Shown in pieces: positions 17,167 through 26,439 of a DNA stretch of 64,000 bases (positions within the stretch are counted from its first letter, which is position 1; each line of letters begins with the position of its first letter). The notes below the pieces were generated by a model. The model worked only from the letters and a program-made list of their open reading frames with translations. It was not told the DNA's origin and ran no database searches. Where the stretch lies: contig CAMNTH010000010.1 in assembly GCA_946557785.1 (NCBI GenBank), positions 1-64,000 of the forward strand, read 5' to 3'. The translations under genes were made by a program, and so were the position numbers. The DNA comes from an uncultured Blautia sp. Its GTDB lineage: Bacteria; Bacillota; Clostridia; Lachnospirales; Lachnospiraceae.

Positions 17167-17445
17167 TTAGTTCTCATTAACCAAATCTTTTAAAGCCTTG
17201 CCAGCTTTAAATTTCGGAGCTCTGGAAGCTTTGATTTCCATGGCAGCACCAGTCTGAGGATTTCTTCCTTCTCTTGCAGCTCTTTCGGATACTTCAAAAG
17301 TACCAAAGCCTACTAACTGAATTTTTCCGCCTTTTTTCAGTTCATCAGATACAACATCAATGAAAGATTTTAATACTGCTTCAACATCTTTCTTTGCTAA
17401 GTTTGTCTCTTTCGCCATCGCTGCTACTAATTCTGTTTTATTCAT
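17167..17445 (-). CDS. hup: DNA-binding protein HU
   Basis: This 92-residue histone-like protein bends and compacts DNA as a dimer. The family signature is visible as GFGTFEVSERAAREGRNPQTG, with the C-terminal KFKAGKALKDLVN. The start ATG follows AGGAGGAAACACC. It has its own strong promoter and its own terminator, so it is a monocistronic, highly expressed unit inside the sporulation cluster. Confidence 0.96.
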   Translation of the reverse strand: MNKTELVAAMAKETNLAKKDVEAVLKSFIDVVSDELKKGGKIQLVGFGTFEVSERAAREGRNPQTGAAMEIKASRAPKFKAGKALKDLVNEN

Positions 17446-17554
17446 GGTGTTTCCTCCTCTAGATGATCTCTTTCTTCATTCTTTTCTTAACTCTTTTCTT
17501 AATTCTTCTTAAATCCGCACTCCGCCCGGCGTGGCGACAGCGCTCTGTTTACTA

Positions 17555-17583
17555 TATATATACCTTTTAGTGCAACTTGTCAA
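17555..17583 (-). promoter_or_regulatory. Strong sigma-A promoter of hup
   Basis: TTGACA (17578-17583) and TATATA (17555-17560) are 17 bases apart. The -35 box contains the TGA stop codon of mazG (17580-17582), so the two functions share bases. Confidence 0.75.
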
Positions 17584-18014
17584 GGTTTTTCAGTGATATT
17601 AAGAAAAGCACTTTCCTGTAATTTTCTGCGCAGCGCCTTTTCACGCTGCTTCAGTTCTTCCCAGGACAGTTCTGAAACTTCCTTATCCTCGGGAGAAAAA
17701 ATTTTGGGATGGCGGTATTTCATTTTGAATAAAACGCCGGAAATGACATCCTCCAGAGTAAACAGCCCCTCTTCCTGTGCGATCACGCTGTGAAGCACGA
17801 TCAGCATCAAAAGATCGCCCAGTTCTTCGCAGAGATTTTCTCCGCTGCCCTCCCTGGTTAAAATATCAATTCCCTCCAGAACTTCCTCTGTCTCATTCTT
17901 CAGACAGGTTTTCAGGCTCTCATGGGTCTGTATGCTGTCCCATGGGCATTTCCTGCGCAATTCGCCAACCACTTCCACAAACTTTATAAAGACGTCCTTC
18001 TCATTTCCAGCCAT
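17580..18014 (-). CDS. mazG: MazG nucleotide pyrophosphohydrolase
   Basis: This 144-residue single-domain MazG protein hydrolyses NTPs or dNTPs to monophosphates, a house-cleaning role. The motif CPWDSIQTHESLKTCLKNE, the EExxE site in NETEEVLEGID and the second acidic motif EELGDLLMLIVLHS are visible. B. subtilis YabN and E. coli MazG carry two domains or an extra N-terminal methylase domain; this one is shorter. It begins 3 bases after the phosphoglucomutase stop, so the two are co-transcribed. Confidence 0.92.
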   Translation of the reverse strand: MAGNEKDVFIKFVEVVGELRRKCPWDSIQTHESLKTCLKNETEEVLEGIDILTREGSGENLCEELGDLLMLIVLHSVIAQEEGLFTLEDVISGVLFKMKYRHPKIFSPEDKEVSELSWEELKQREKALRRKLQESAFLNITEKP

Positions 18015-18017
18015 GGC

Positions 18018-19751
18018 TTACATCATGGAATTAACCATATCCAGAACCGCCTTGCCCATGATCTCAGACTTCTCGTCTGCATCCTCAAGGGAAGTTCCCT
18101 TTACACCATAGTAGAATTTTACCTTCGGCTCAGTACCGGACGGTCTTACACATAACCATGCATCATCTGCCAGGTCATAGTAGAGAACATTGGAGTTTGG
18201 AAGTCCCGTAGGCTTCACTTCTCCTGTGGCAATGTGGGTAATGGTATCCTTCTTATAGTCTCTTGCGGAAAGCACTTTGCATCCTGCGATCTCTACAGGC
18301 GGCTTTTCACGGAGGGTGTTCATGATCTCCTGAATCTTCTGAAGGCCTTCAATTCCTTTAAGAGATACGGACTGAATCGCATCCTTATAGTAACCGAATT
18401 GTTCATACATCTCGATCATAGCATCCCACAGGGTTTTGCCCTTGGTCTTATAATATGCAGCAGCTTCACAAAGAGCCATGGTTGCTACAATAGCGTCCTT
18501 ATCTCTTGCGTAGGTTCCGATCAGGCAGCCGTAGCTCTCCTCAAATCCAAAGAGGTATGTTCCCTTCCCGCTGTTCTCGAATCCAAGGATCTGCTGACCA
18601 ATAAATTTAAATCCGGTGAGAACCTCCACAAGGTTCACGCCGTATCCCTTTGCAATGGCATCTGCAAGGTTGGTCGTAACGATGGTCTTGATCAAAGTAC
18701 CGTCTTCTGGAAGGCTTCCATTAATCGCCTTTCTCTGGCTGATCTCATAATTTGCAAGGAGACATCCTGACATATTTCCTGTCAGGTCATGGTATTCTCC
18801 GTTTTTGTCCTTTACTCGAACGCCAAGACGGTCTGCATCCGGGTCTGTAGCAAGAACCAGGTCTGCATCCACTTCTTTGGCAAGCTTCAGGCCAAGCTCA
18901 AATGCTTCTGCAGCTTCTGGGTTAGGATAGCTTACAGTCGGGAAATTGCCGTCCGGAAGCTCCTGTTCTTTTACTACATAGACATTTTCAAATCCCAGTT
19001 CCTTCAGGATTCTTCTTGCCGGAATATTTCCTGTTCCGTGAAGGGGGCTGTAAACGATCTTTAAATTTTTGCCCTCTGCCTGAATCGCATCCATATGGAG
19101 AACCTGTTTCTTCAGCTCTGCCATATAGGCATCGTCGATCGCCTGTCCGATCACTTCATAAAGCCCTGCCTCCACTGCCGCAGCCTTGTCCATAGTTTTA
19201 ACCGTATTCCAGTCACAGATTTCTTTTACTTCTGCCATGATTCCCGTATCATGAGGCGGCGTGATCTGTGCGCCGTCTTCCCAGTATACTTTATATCCAT
19301 TGTATTCCGGCGGATTATGGCTTGCTGTGATATTGATGCCTGCAGCACAGCCCAGATGGCGTACTGCAAAGGAAAGCTCCGGTGTTGGCCTTAAAGCTTC
19401 AAAAATATAAGCCTTAATCCCATTGGCTGCCAGGCACAGAGCAGCCTCCTGGGCAAATTCCGGAGACATATGCCGGGAATCATATGCAATGGCAACACCC
19501 TGAGACTGTTTTTCCACCTTTGCAATATAATTGGCAAGTCCCTGAGTTGCACGCCTTACTACATAAATATTCATGCGGTTTGTTCCGGCACCAATAATCC
19601 CGCGCAAACCTGCTGTTCCAAATTCCAGATCCATATAGAAACGCTCTTCTATCTCATTATCATCTGCCTCAATTGCCTTTAATTCAGCTTTTGTCTCTTC
19701 ATCGAAGTATGGGTTTTCCAGCCACTGGGCGTAAACCTCTTTGTAATCCAT
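18018..19751 (-). CDS. pgcA: Phospho-sugar mutase (phosphoglucomutase/phosphomannomutase)
   Basis: This is a 577-residue alpha-D-phosphohexomutase that interconverts glucose-1-phosphate and glucose-6-phosphate. The four family motifs are present: catalytic phosphoserine in TASHNPP (S144), metal loop DPDADR (303-308), sugar-binding GFEESYG and phosphate-binding RPSGTEPK near the C-terminus. N-terminal GTAGLRG is also typical of the long PGM2-like clade. The start follows GGGAGG. A 97-base leader upstream holds a TATAAT-like -10 and a small hairpin (TGGAGTCCCGGGATTCCA). It links the glycosidases of the window to central metabolism. Confidence 0.93.
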   Translation of the reverse strand: MDYKEVYAQWLENPYFDEETKAELKAIEADDNEIEERFYMDLEFGTAGLRGIIGAGTNRMNIYVVRRATQGLANYIAKVEKQSQGVAIAYDSRHMSPEFAQEAALCLAANGIKAYIFEALRPTPELSFAVRHLGCAAGINITASHNPPEYNGYKVYWEDGAQITPPHDTGIMAEVKEICDWNTVKTMDKAAAVEAGLYEVIGQAIDDAYMAELKKQVLHMDAIQAEGKNLKIVYSPLHGTGNIPARRILKELGFENVYVVKEQELPDGNFPTVSYPNPEAAEAFELGLKLAKEVDADLVLATDPDADRLGVRVKDKNGEYHDLTGNMSGCLLANYEISQRKAINGSLPEDGTLIKTIVTTNLADAIAKGYGVNLVEVLTGFKFIGQQILGFENSGKGTYLFGFEESYGCLIGTYARDKDAIVATMALCEAAAYYKTKGKTLWDAMIEMYEQFGYYKDAIQSVSLKGIEGLQKIQEIMNTLREKPPVEIAGCKVLSARDYKKDTITHIATGEVKPTGLPNSNVLYYDLADDAWLCVRPSGTEPKVKFYYGVKGTSLEDADEKSEIMGKAVLDMVNSMM

Positions 19752-19849
19752 ACTTTTGTACCTCCCTTTGCTCTTTTATTTATGGAATCCCGGGACTCCA
19801 TGATTGTTTATTATACTATAATTCCCGCCAAAAGGAAAGGCTGGCTTGC

Positions 19850-20833
19850 CTAAAAAGGGTACTTTGCAAAGCACTTTTCTGTAAAAGCTTCCCACACTTC
19901 CTTTTGCTTAATCAGAACTCTTAACTTTTCTATATTTTTTTCTGAAATCCATGCTTTATTGTGGGAATAGTAATAGTTTGCAAGCTTCCAGTATTTTTCC
20001 GGATAAGTAAACCGTACCCTCAGATTCTGCCATTCTCCCGGGGTAATCCGCCGTTCCCTGTGGTAGGTGCGCAGCATTTCTTTTGCAAGAGTAACATCCC
20101 ATCCATACTTCTCCAGGATTTTCCGCATAAAACGGTACAGATCCGCCATCTGTACGTCAAAATCCCAGTGTGCGAAATTCGTTACTGCAGTTCCCTTTTT
20201 CAGGATCAATACATTATGCTGGTTATACTCTCCATGGCAAACCCTGCCGCTTTCCATGGATTCTTTTCTTAGTTCCTCATAACCGGAATCCTTCAGCATC
20301 AGAAATGCTTCCTCTCCTTTTTTCAAAAAGCCTTCCACACTTGCCAGGTAGGTCTTTTCAAAAATTCCTGCCGGACCCTTTTTTCGAATAAACTTACGGA
20401 TTTTTCGAATCTCCTGATTGTGCCGGAGATATTCCTCCTCCAGGGATTTTTCCATATATTCTTCCGCAATGGGAAGCTTCATGGCTTTATGTAATCCGGC
20501 TAGAGTACAGATACTTTTGGAAATGTCCTCTTTGGATGTTGTATCGCACTCTCTGCCTTCATACCAGTATGCAAGGGTATAGGGAATATTATCTTTGTCA
20601 CGGCTAACCAGTTCTCCTTCCTGGTTGGTTAGGAAGCTGTCCACAAAAAAGCCCCTCTCTTTCAGGGTGAGAAGCAGTTCCTGCTGCTTTTTTAGTTTCT
20701 TCTCAGAGCCTTTGAATTCTCTCAGGATCAACACACCCTGTTCTGTCCTTAAAAGAAGCGCACCTCTTGTCCGGACGGTGGATTTGGGTGTCAGGCTATA
20801 CTGCTCTAAAGTACTGAGTCCGTAATCATACAA
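19850..20833 (-). CDS. CotS family spore coat protein
   Basis: This is a 327-residue kinase-like (aminoglycoside phosphotransferase fold) protein. The catalytic loop is seen as CHGEYNQHNVL and the metal-binding motif as AHWDFDV. Members of the CotS/YutH/YsxE group are inner-coat proteins of endospores. It starts with TTG at 20833, because the only nearby ATG is out of frame and GAGGGGG lies 10 bases upstream. That ribosome-binding site falls in the 3' arm of a 9-bp hairpin (20842-20884). Confidence 0.85.
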   Translation of the reverse strand: MYDYGLSTLEQYSLTPKSTVRTRGALLLRTEQGVLILREFKGSEKKLKKQQELLLTLKERGFFVDSFLTNQEGELVSRDKDNIPYTLAYWYEGRECDTTSKEDISKSICTLAGLHKAMKLPIAEEYMEKSLEEEYLRHNQEIRKIRKFIRKKGPAGIFEKTYLASVEGFLKKGEEAFLMLKDSGYEELRKESMESGRVCHGEYNQHNVLILKKGTAVTNFAHWDFDVQMADLYRFMRKILEKYGWDVTLAKEMLRTYHRERRITPGEWQNLRVRFTYPEKYWKLANYYYSHNKAWISEKNIEKLRVLIKQKEVWEAFTEKCFAKYPF

Positions 20834-20841
20834 TAGAAAAG

Positions 20842-20884
20842 TCCCCCTCTGGATTTTTGTACCTTCTATCTTATGAGAGGGGGA
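20842..20884 (-). promoter_or_regulatory. Hairpin holding the cotS-like gene ribosome-binding site
   Basis: On the minus strand TCCCCCTCT (3' end of cca transcript) and AGAGGGGGA form a perfect 9-bp stem with a 25-base loop, followed by CTTTTCTATTG. It may end cca transcription or hide the Shine-Dalgarno of the next gene. Confidence 0.5.
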
Positions 20885-20924
20885 CAGGGGATATGCAATG
20901 GGTTGTCAGAGAATTGTTTACGGC

Positions 20925-22268
20925 TTATTGTGCAGAAATCCCTGATATTTTCTCAAGTTCCTTCAGCAAAATTTCTTTCTTATTACATTCCGGTTCTTCC
21001 AGAACCAGTTCAAGAAGCCTCGCAAGCAGATCTCCCAGTTCCTTTCCCGGGGCAATGCCTGCCCCGATCAGATCTTTTCCGGTAACTGCAAGGTTTTTTA
21101 AGGATACGCATTGCTTCTCTTCCAGAATTTTCTCCCAGCAAAGGCCTACTCCTTTTAAGCGCACAAGCTTCTCCTCCCTGCAGTACATGCTTTGGGAGAG
21201 AACATCGGCCCTCTGCACTTCCAAGTAGAGAGGAAACAGGTCTTCTCCAATTTTATTCACCGCCCTTCTGACAGCTTTCATTTCCGGAAGAGGACGGTAA
21301 TCATGCCATTTAACCAGGCGGCAGACTTTGGAAATCGTATCATTATCCAATTTCAGGCGGCGCAGGATCATACCTGCCATTTTTTCACTTTCAGAAACGT
21401 GCATTTTGAAATGATCCCGGCCTGTTTCGTCTGTACGCTTTACCACGGGCTTTCCTATATCATGAAGAAGCATGGTGAGACGCAGGACTTTATCATTGGG
21501 AACATAAGAAAGGCTGTGGAGGATATGTTCTCCCACAGTATAGCAATGGTGGGGCGTATTCTGTCCTGTCTCCATACAGGCATCCAGCTCAGGCAGAAAT
21601 TCCCTGGTAATGCCGGACTCATATGCAATGCGCAGGTAGTCCGGGTGAGGCGATACCAATAGCTTTAACAGTTCTGCCTGAATCCGCTCCGCACTTACAT
21701 GCTTCAGGTTAGGTGCAAGGATCTTTAAAGCATCCCTGGTCTTTTCCTCGATCCGAAACCCAAGCTGCGCACTAAAACGTACTGCACGCATGATCCGCAG
21801 CGCATCCTCTGTAAATCGCTCCATAGGATTCCCTACACAGCGGATCACACCGCTTTTCAAATCCCCTATTCCGCCGAACAGATCTACTACGCCCTTTTGG
21901 GGATTATACGCCATTGCATTAATGGTAAAATCCCGCCGCTTCAGATCTTCCCCCAAACTGGCGGTAAAAACCACCTCTTTGGGATGGCGGCCATCCTCAT
22001 ACTCTCCATCTACCCGGTAGGTAGTCACTTCGAAGCCCTCTTTATCCATCAGAACCGTTACGGTTCCATGCTTAAGCCCAGTATCTACAGTCCGCCGGAA
22101 CAGTGCCTTTACCTCAATAGGTTTTGCGGATGTGGTAATGTCCCAGTCATCCGGCACACGCCCAAGCATGGAGTCCCGCACGCAGCCCCCTACTGCATAG
22201 GCCTCAAATCCATGTGTCTCCAAAACCTGTAATATGTCTTCTGCCTTCTGTGGAATTGTAAGTCTCAT
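20925..22268 (-). CDS. cca: CCA tRNA nucleotidyltransferase with HD domain
   Basis: This 447-residue class II enzyme adds or repairs the 3' CCA end of tRNAs. The nucleotidyltransferase head shows AVGGCVRDSMLGR and DDWDITTSA (metal aspartates), then RRDFTINAMAYNP. An HD phosphohydrolase domain follows with HHCYTVGEH and LLHDIGKP. I take ATG 22268 as start, behind AAGGATGGG; the longer frame to 22391 would run through the proS terminator. Confidence 0.94.
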   Translation of the reverse strand: MRLTIPQKAEDILQVLETHGFEAYAVGGCVRDSMLGRVPDDWDITTSAKPIEVKALFRRTVDTGLKHGTVTVLMDKEGFEVTTYRVDGEYEDGRHPKEVVFTASLGEDLKRRDFTINAMAYNPQKGVVDLFGGIGDLKSGVIRCVGNPMERFTEDALRIMRAVRFSAQLGFRIEEKTRDALKILAPNLKHVSAERIQAELLKLLVSPHPDYLRIAYESGITREFLPELDACMETGQNTPHHCYTVGEHILHSLSYVPNDKVLRLTMLLHDIGKPVVKRTDETGRDHFKMHVSESEKMAGMILRRLKLDNDTISKVCRLVKWHDYRPLPEMKAVRRAVNKIGEDLFPLYLEVQRADVLSQSMYCREEKLVRLKGVGLCWEKILEEKQCVSLKNLAVTGKDLIGAGIAPGKELGDLLARLLELVLEEPECNKKEILLKELEKISGISAQ

Positions 22269-22292
22269 TCTGTCACCCATCCTTACTAAAAA

Positions 22293-22311
22293 GAAGGTCC
22301 TTTCGACCTTC
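22293..22311 (-). terminator. Intrinsic terminator of proS
   Basis: GAAGGTC and GACCTTC form a 7-bp stem with a 5-base loop, followed by TTTTTA on the minus strand, 25 bases after the proS stop. Confidence 0.8.
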
Positions 22312-22335
22312 TTTTCGTGTTTCATTATTACATGA

Positions 22336-23775
22336 TCAATATGCCCTTCCCCAGTAAACCATCTTTTTAGCCGGCTTGCCGCAGCATACACATTTGTCGC
22401 TTATGGTTTCCTGCTCAAATGGAATACATCTGGAGGTTGCCTGAACGTCTTCTTTAATCTTGTCCTCGCACTCCTGGCAGCCGCACCACATTGCTTTTAC
22501 AAAACCTGGTTTCGTGTTGATGATTTCTTTAAATTCCTCATAATCCGCTGCAGTATAGGTATGCGCATCACGGTGCGCACGGGCGCGTTCCAGCATATCT
22601 TTCTGCATAGTATCCAGGATTTCCTTAACCTTATCTTCAAGCTCGTCAAATTTCACCGTATATTTCTCCCTGGTATCCCGGCGGCAGATCACAGCCTGAC
22701 CATTTTCAATGTCCTTCGGACCGCATTCAATACGAACCGGAATTCCTCGCATTTCCTGCTCAGCAAACTTAAATCCAGGGCTCTTATCTGTATCATCCAC
22801 TTTCACCCGGACTCCTGCTGCCTTCAGGGCAGCGAACAGCTCGTCTGCTTTTTCCAGGACACCTTCTTTACGCTGCTGGATCGGAATGATCACAGCCTGT
22901 ACAGGAGCGATTCTCGGCGGAAGCACAAGTCCGCTGTTGTCACCGTGTACCATAATGATCGCACCGATCATACGGGTAGTCATACCCCAGGAGGTCTGGT
23001 GTACATACTGCAGTTTATTTTCTTTATCCGTATACTGGATACCGAAAGCTTTTGCAAATCCGTCACCGAAATTATGGCTTGTACCTGACTGCAGGGCCTT
23101 TCCGTCATGCATCAAAGATTCAATAGTGTAGGTTGCCTCTGCACCTGCAAATTTTTCTTTGTCCGTCTTTCTTCCCTTCACAACAGGAATTGCCAGCACC
23201 TCTTCGCAGAAGTCCGCATAAACGTTCAGCATCTGAATGGTTCTCTCTTCTGCTTCCTTGGCAGTAGCATGGGCTGTGTGGCCTTCCTGCCATAAGAATT
23301 CCCGTGAACGTAAGAAGGGACGTGTTGTCTTTTCCCAGCGGACAACAGAGCACCACTGATTATATACCTTAGGAAGGTCTCTGTGGGACTGGATTTCTTT
23401 CTGGTAGAAATCGCAAAACAGGGTTTCCGAAGTAGGACGTACGCAGAGGCGTTCCTGCAGTGGATCCAGTCCTCCGTGTGTTACCCATGCAACTTCAGGA
23501 GCAAAACCTTCTACATGATCTTTTTCTCTCTGAAGCAGGGATTCCGGAATAAACATAGGCATATATACGTTTTCTACCCCTGTTTCTTTAAATCTTCTGT
23601 CCAGCTCCTGCTGGATGTTCTCCCAGATGGCGTAGCCTGCAGGTTTAATGACCATGCAGCCTTTGACGCTGGTATAATCACAAAGCTCTGATTTTTTTAC
23701 CACGTCCGTATACCACTGGGCGAAATCTTCCTCCATGGAAGTAATGGCTTCCACTAATTTCTTCTCTTTTGCCAT
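22336..23775 (-). CDS. proS: Prolyl-tRNA synthetase, archaeal/eukaryal (type 3) form
   Basis: This 479-residue class II synthetase charges tRNA-Pro. It lacks the long bacterial INS editing domain and has the C-terminal zinc-type extension ([10 protein letters not shown] ... [10 protein letters not shown]) ending in the conserved WGRAY tyrosine, so it is the short archaeal/eukaryal form common in Clostridia. Motif 2 is in [24 protein letters not shown]. The start is ATG 23775 behind AAGGAG. A T-box leader controls it. Confidence 0.95.
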   Translation of the reverse strand: MAKEKKLVEAITSMEEDFAQWYTDVVKKSELCDYTSVKGCMVIKPAGYAIWENIQQELDRRFKETGVENVYMPMFIPESLLQREKDHVEGFAPEVAWVTHGGLDPLQERLCVRPTSETLFCDFYQKEIQSHRDLPKVYNQWCSVVRWEKTTRPFLRSREFLWQEGHTAHATAKEAEERTIQMLNVYADFCEEVLAIPVVKGRKTDKEKFAGAEATYTIESLMHDGKALQSGTSHNFGDGFAKAFGIQYTDKENKLQYVHQTSWGMTTRMIGAIIMVHGDNSGLVLPPRIAPVQAVIIPIQQRKEGVLEKADELFAALKAAGVRVKVDDTDKSPGFKFAEQEMRGIPVRIECGPKDIENGQAVICRRDTREKYTVKFDELEDKVKEILDTMQKDMLERARAHRDAHTYTAADYEEFKEIINTKPGFVKAMWCGCQECEDKIKEDVQATSRCIPFEQETISDKCVCCGKPAKKMVYWGRAY

Positions 23776-23803
23776 GGTTTTTGTTCTCTCCTTTATTTGT
23801 AAT

Positions 23804-24063
23804 AAAAAAAAGCCTTTCAATCCCTCATAAGGGACCGAACTGCTTCGGCGGTACCACCCTGATTAGCAATGCAGAAATATCATCCGCTCTGCTCTCTTTC
23901 TTCCCCTTAACGCAGGAAAAACGCCGTACTTCAATTGCACGGAGCTCCGAGGCCGGTTCCATGATTCACGCACAGAATCCTCACACCAAACGGATTCCTC
24001 TCTGGGATTGCTCCTCATGTACTATTCTCTTCATCGCCGTAATGAGTTGTTTCATTAGAGACT
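23804..24063 (-). promoter_or_regulatory. T-box leader (tRNA-Pro sensing) of proS
   Basis: The minus strand carries the T-box sequence AGGGTGGTACCGCC (23847-23860), which pairs with the acceptor end of uncharged tRNA. It is followed by a terminator hairpin CGGTCCCT/AGGGATTG (23818-23837) and an eight-T run (23804-23811). Stem I features (CAGAGAG, GTGTGAG) lie upstream. The candidate specifier in the context GGAA-CCG-GCC is CCG, a proline codon (23954-23956), matching the downstream gene. Confidence 0.85.
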
Positions 24064-24092
24064 ATTCTATGCGAAATCGTAGGAAGTGTCAA
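24064..24092 (-). promoter_or_regulatory. Sigma-A promoter of the proS T-box transcript
   Basis: TTGACA (24087-24092), a 17-base spacer and TAGAAT (24064-24069) stand immediately upstream of the T-box stem I. Confidence 0.75.
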
Positions 24093-24141
24093 GTCCCTTT
24101 CTGAATGGTTCCCATGAAATTCAGTCTGTTTCTCATGTCAT

Positions 24142-24176
24142 AGAAACGCCCTCCGGATCATTTCCGGAAGGCGTTT
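24142..24176. terminator. Strong hairpin after the dCMP deaminase gene
   Basis: GAAACGCC-TCCGGA and TCCGGA-GGCGTTTC pair with one internal mismatch and a 5-base loop. No T-run follows on the minus strand, so termination efficiency is unclear. Confidence 0.5.
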
Positions 24177-24187
24177 CCTGAATATCA

Positions 24188-24679
24188 TCACACGGAGAAG
24201 GAAATCTCCCTTCCCGTGCGGTTGTATTTATAATATCGCACACCCGCTGCATCCAGCATACGTTTGGACGCTATAACAGACGGTGTATCTGCATATTTGT
24301 CACAGTCGTATACTATGGTCTTGATGCCAGCCTGGATAATGGCTTTTGCACACTCGTTGCATGGAAACAAAGATACATAAAGCTTGGCCCCCTCAAGGCT
24401 TCCGCCCCGATAATTTAAGATTGCATTCAGCTCGCTATGGGTTACATAAAGATACTTGGTATCCAGCTCATCCCCTTCTCTTGCCCAGGGAAACTCATCA
24501 TCCGAGCATCCTATGGGAAAGCCATTATAGCCCATTGACAAAATCTTATTGTCCTGGCTTACGATGCATGCCCCCACCTGAGAGCTGGGATCCTTGGAAC
24601 GCATTCCTGACAGAATTGCAACTCCCATAAAATACTCATCCCACGAAATATGGTCTGTTCTTTTCATATTTTTATCCAT
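24188..24679 (-). CDS. dCMP deaminase family protein (ComEB-like)
   Basis: This 163-residue zinc-dependent deaminase converts dCMP to dUMP for thymidylate synthesis. The zinc site is visible as HSELNAIL (His and catalytic Glu) and PCNECAK (two Cys). N-terminal SWDEYFMGVAILSGMRSKDPSSQVGA is characteristic of the family. The start is ATG 24679, with GAGGGAG upstream. It lies 15 bases after rpiB, in the sua5-rpiB-deaminase group. Confidence 0.92.
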   Translation of the reverse strand: MDKNMKRTDHISWDEYFMGVAILSGMRSKDPSSQVGACIVSQDNKILSMGYNGFPIGCSDDEFPWAREGDELDTKYLYVTHSELNAILNYRGGSLEGAKLYVSLFPCNECAKAIIQAGIKTIVYDCDKYADTPSVIASKRMLDAAGVRYYKYNRTGREISFSV

Positions 24680-24694
24680 CAAAAGTCACTCCCT

Positions 24695-25126
24695 CTACTC
24701 TGTTTCCATCTGATCGATCCGGTTCCTATGACGTTCTTCACCGGAAAAGGGCGTGTTCAGGAAAGTATCCACGATCTTTTGCGCAAGACCCGGGCCTACC
24801 ACCCTTCCTCCAAGCGCCAGTACATTGGCGTCATTATGCAGTCTGGTTGCCTCCGCACAGAAACAGTCTGTGCAAAGGGCTGCGCGGATTCCTTTGAATT
24901 TATTGGCAGTAATGGAAATCCCGATGCCTGTTCCGCAGATCAGAATCCCCTTTTCACATTCACCGCTTAAAATGGATCTTGCCACCTTTTTTGCATATAC
25001 CGGATAATCCACTGCTTCCGTACTGTCGCAGCCAAAGTCAAGGTAAGCGATCCCTTTTTCATCCAAATATTTTTTTATCTCCTGTTTCAATTCATAACCG
25101 CCATGGTCACATCCTAATGCCAGCAT
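24695..25126 (-). CDS. rpiB: Ribose-5-phosphate isomerase B
   Basis: This 143-residue enzyme interconverts ribose-5-phosphate and ribulose-5-phosphate in the pentose phosphate pathway. Family features are the N-terminal CDHGGYELKQ, the active-site cysteine region GILICGTGIGISI, and NVLALGGRVVG. It sits 27 bases after the Sua5-type gene, an arrangement also common in Bacillus and Clostridia (ywlC-ywlF region). Confidence 0.95.
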   Translation of the reverse strand: MLALGCDHGGYELKQEIKKYLDEKGIAYLDFGCDSTEAVDYPVYAKKVARSILSGECEKGILICGTGIGISITANKFKGIRAALCTDCFCAEATRLHNDANVLALGGRVVGPGLAQKIVDTFLNTPFSGEERHRNRIDQMETE

Positions 25127-25153
25127 ATTTCTTTCCTCCTGCTCCCTTTTTAT

Positions 25154-26206
25154 TTATGATGCAGAAATAATCTTATGTCCTGCTGCTTTCAGAAGACGGT
25201 TCATAATTGCCTGCCCGATCCTCGGCGTATAAAAGGCTTCTGAATATATTGCGCACACATTACAATGATCAAATTCCCTCAGCACCTCAAAAAGATGACG
25301 TCCTATGGAGTCCTCATCTTCCCTGCTTCCAATGCTTTTCACAATGCCTGAGGGATATTTCTCTGCCGTTTCATCCGTGGCAATGATTCCCACCTGCATT
25401 CCCCTCTTTTCTGCATCTGCTGCAAATTGGTTGATCCGGCCGATCACAGCCGCCTCATTGCCCTCTATGATCGTCAGATCTGCCGCAGGAGCATAATGGC
25501 GGTATTTCATTCCGGGAGCCTTCGGCCTCACATTGCACTCCGTGATCAAAAGCCCCTTATCCATCCGTACTTCCCCAAGTATTTCCTGAAGCATTTCCAG
25601 GGAAATATATCCAGGACGCAGTACCACCGGAATTTCATCCGTAAAATCTACAATAGTGGATTCCAGGCCGATCCCCACCTGACCGCCGTCAATGATCATA
25701 TCAATGGCATCGCCTAAATCCTCCTCCACATGCTCTGCTTTTGTAGGGCTTGGCCTTCCTGAGGTATTTGCACTTGGTGCGGCCACATATCCCCCCGCAG
25801 CCTTGATTAGTTCCTGTGCGATCTTGTCGCTTGGAAAACGTACGGCTACACTGTCAAGCCCCCCTGTGGTTTCCTTGGGAACCTTATCTGCTTTTGGCAG
25901 GATCATCGTCAGAGGCCCTGGCCAGAACCTCTCTGCCAGAATCCTGGCCTCGTCAGGGATCCGACTTACGATTTCTGCAAGCTTGTCCATCTCTGCAATA
26001 TGTACGATCAGGGGATTATCGGACGGACGGCCTTTCGCTGCATATATTTTCATAGAGGCTCTGGGATCCAAGGCATTTCCCCCTAAGCCATAAACCGTCT
26101 CTGTGGGAAATGCAACCAATCCGCCTTCTTTTAAAATCCTGCCAGCTCTCTCAATAGCTTCCGGATCTATGTAATCCGCCCACATCTCTACAACCTCTGC
26201 CCTCAT
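25154..26206 (-). CDS. sua5: L-threonylcarbamoyladenylate synthase (Sua5/YwlC)
   Basis: This is a 350-residue two-domain protein. Residues about 15-205 form the YrdC/TsaC domain (FPTETVYGLGGNAL, KGRPSDNPLIVHI, APSANTSGRPSPT) that makes threonylcarbamoyl-AMP for the t6A37 modification of ANN-decoding tRNAs. The C-terminal Sua5 domain follows, reached through a linker with PGMKYRHYAP. I chose ATG 26206; a GTG at 26254 would add 16 residues but lacks a good binding site. Confidence 0.93.
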   Translation of the reverse strand: MRAEVVEMWADYIDPEAIERAGRILKEGGLVAFPTETVYGLGGNALDPRASMKIYAAKGRPSDNPLIVHIAEMDKLAEIVSRIPDEARILAERFWPGPLTMILPKADKVPKETTGGLDSVAVRFPSDKIAQELIKAAGGYVAAPSANTSGRPSPTKAEHVEEDLGDAIDMIIDGGQVGIGLESTIVDFTDEIPVVLRPGYISLEMLQEILGEVRMDKGLLITECNVRPKAPGMKYRHYAPAADLTIIEGNEAAVIGRINQFAADAEKRGMQVGIIATDETAEKYPSGIVKSIGSREDEDSIGRHLFEVLREFDHCNVCAIYSEAFYTPRIGQAIMNRLLKAAGHKIISAS

Positions 26207-26439
26207 GCTCCTGCCGCTTCCTTTCTCCTGGTATGCACAATTAAAGCCTCTCACTATCCATAAGCTTTTCCGTGATCTGCATCTTTATTCATTCTACCAC
26301 AAATCGCACACCAAGGGAAGTCCTGTAAAACGGATTCCTAAAGGCAGCCTCTTATGGTGAAACAGGAAGCCAGTTCAGTGTGTCCTGGATCTGAGGATTC
26401 CAGCGCTTCCTATGCATATCTTTCGAAAGAAGCCGTCTT

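Noticed and set aside
22269-22391. Extended start of cca
   Set aside because: It would translate through the proS terminator hairpin and lacks a ribosome-binding site.
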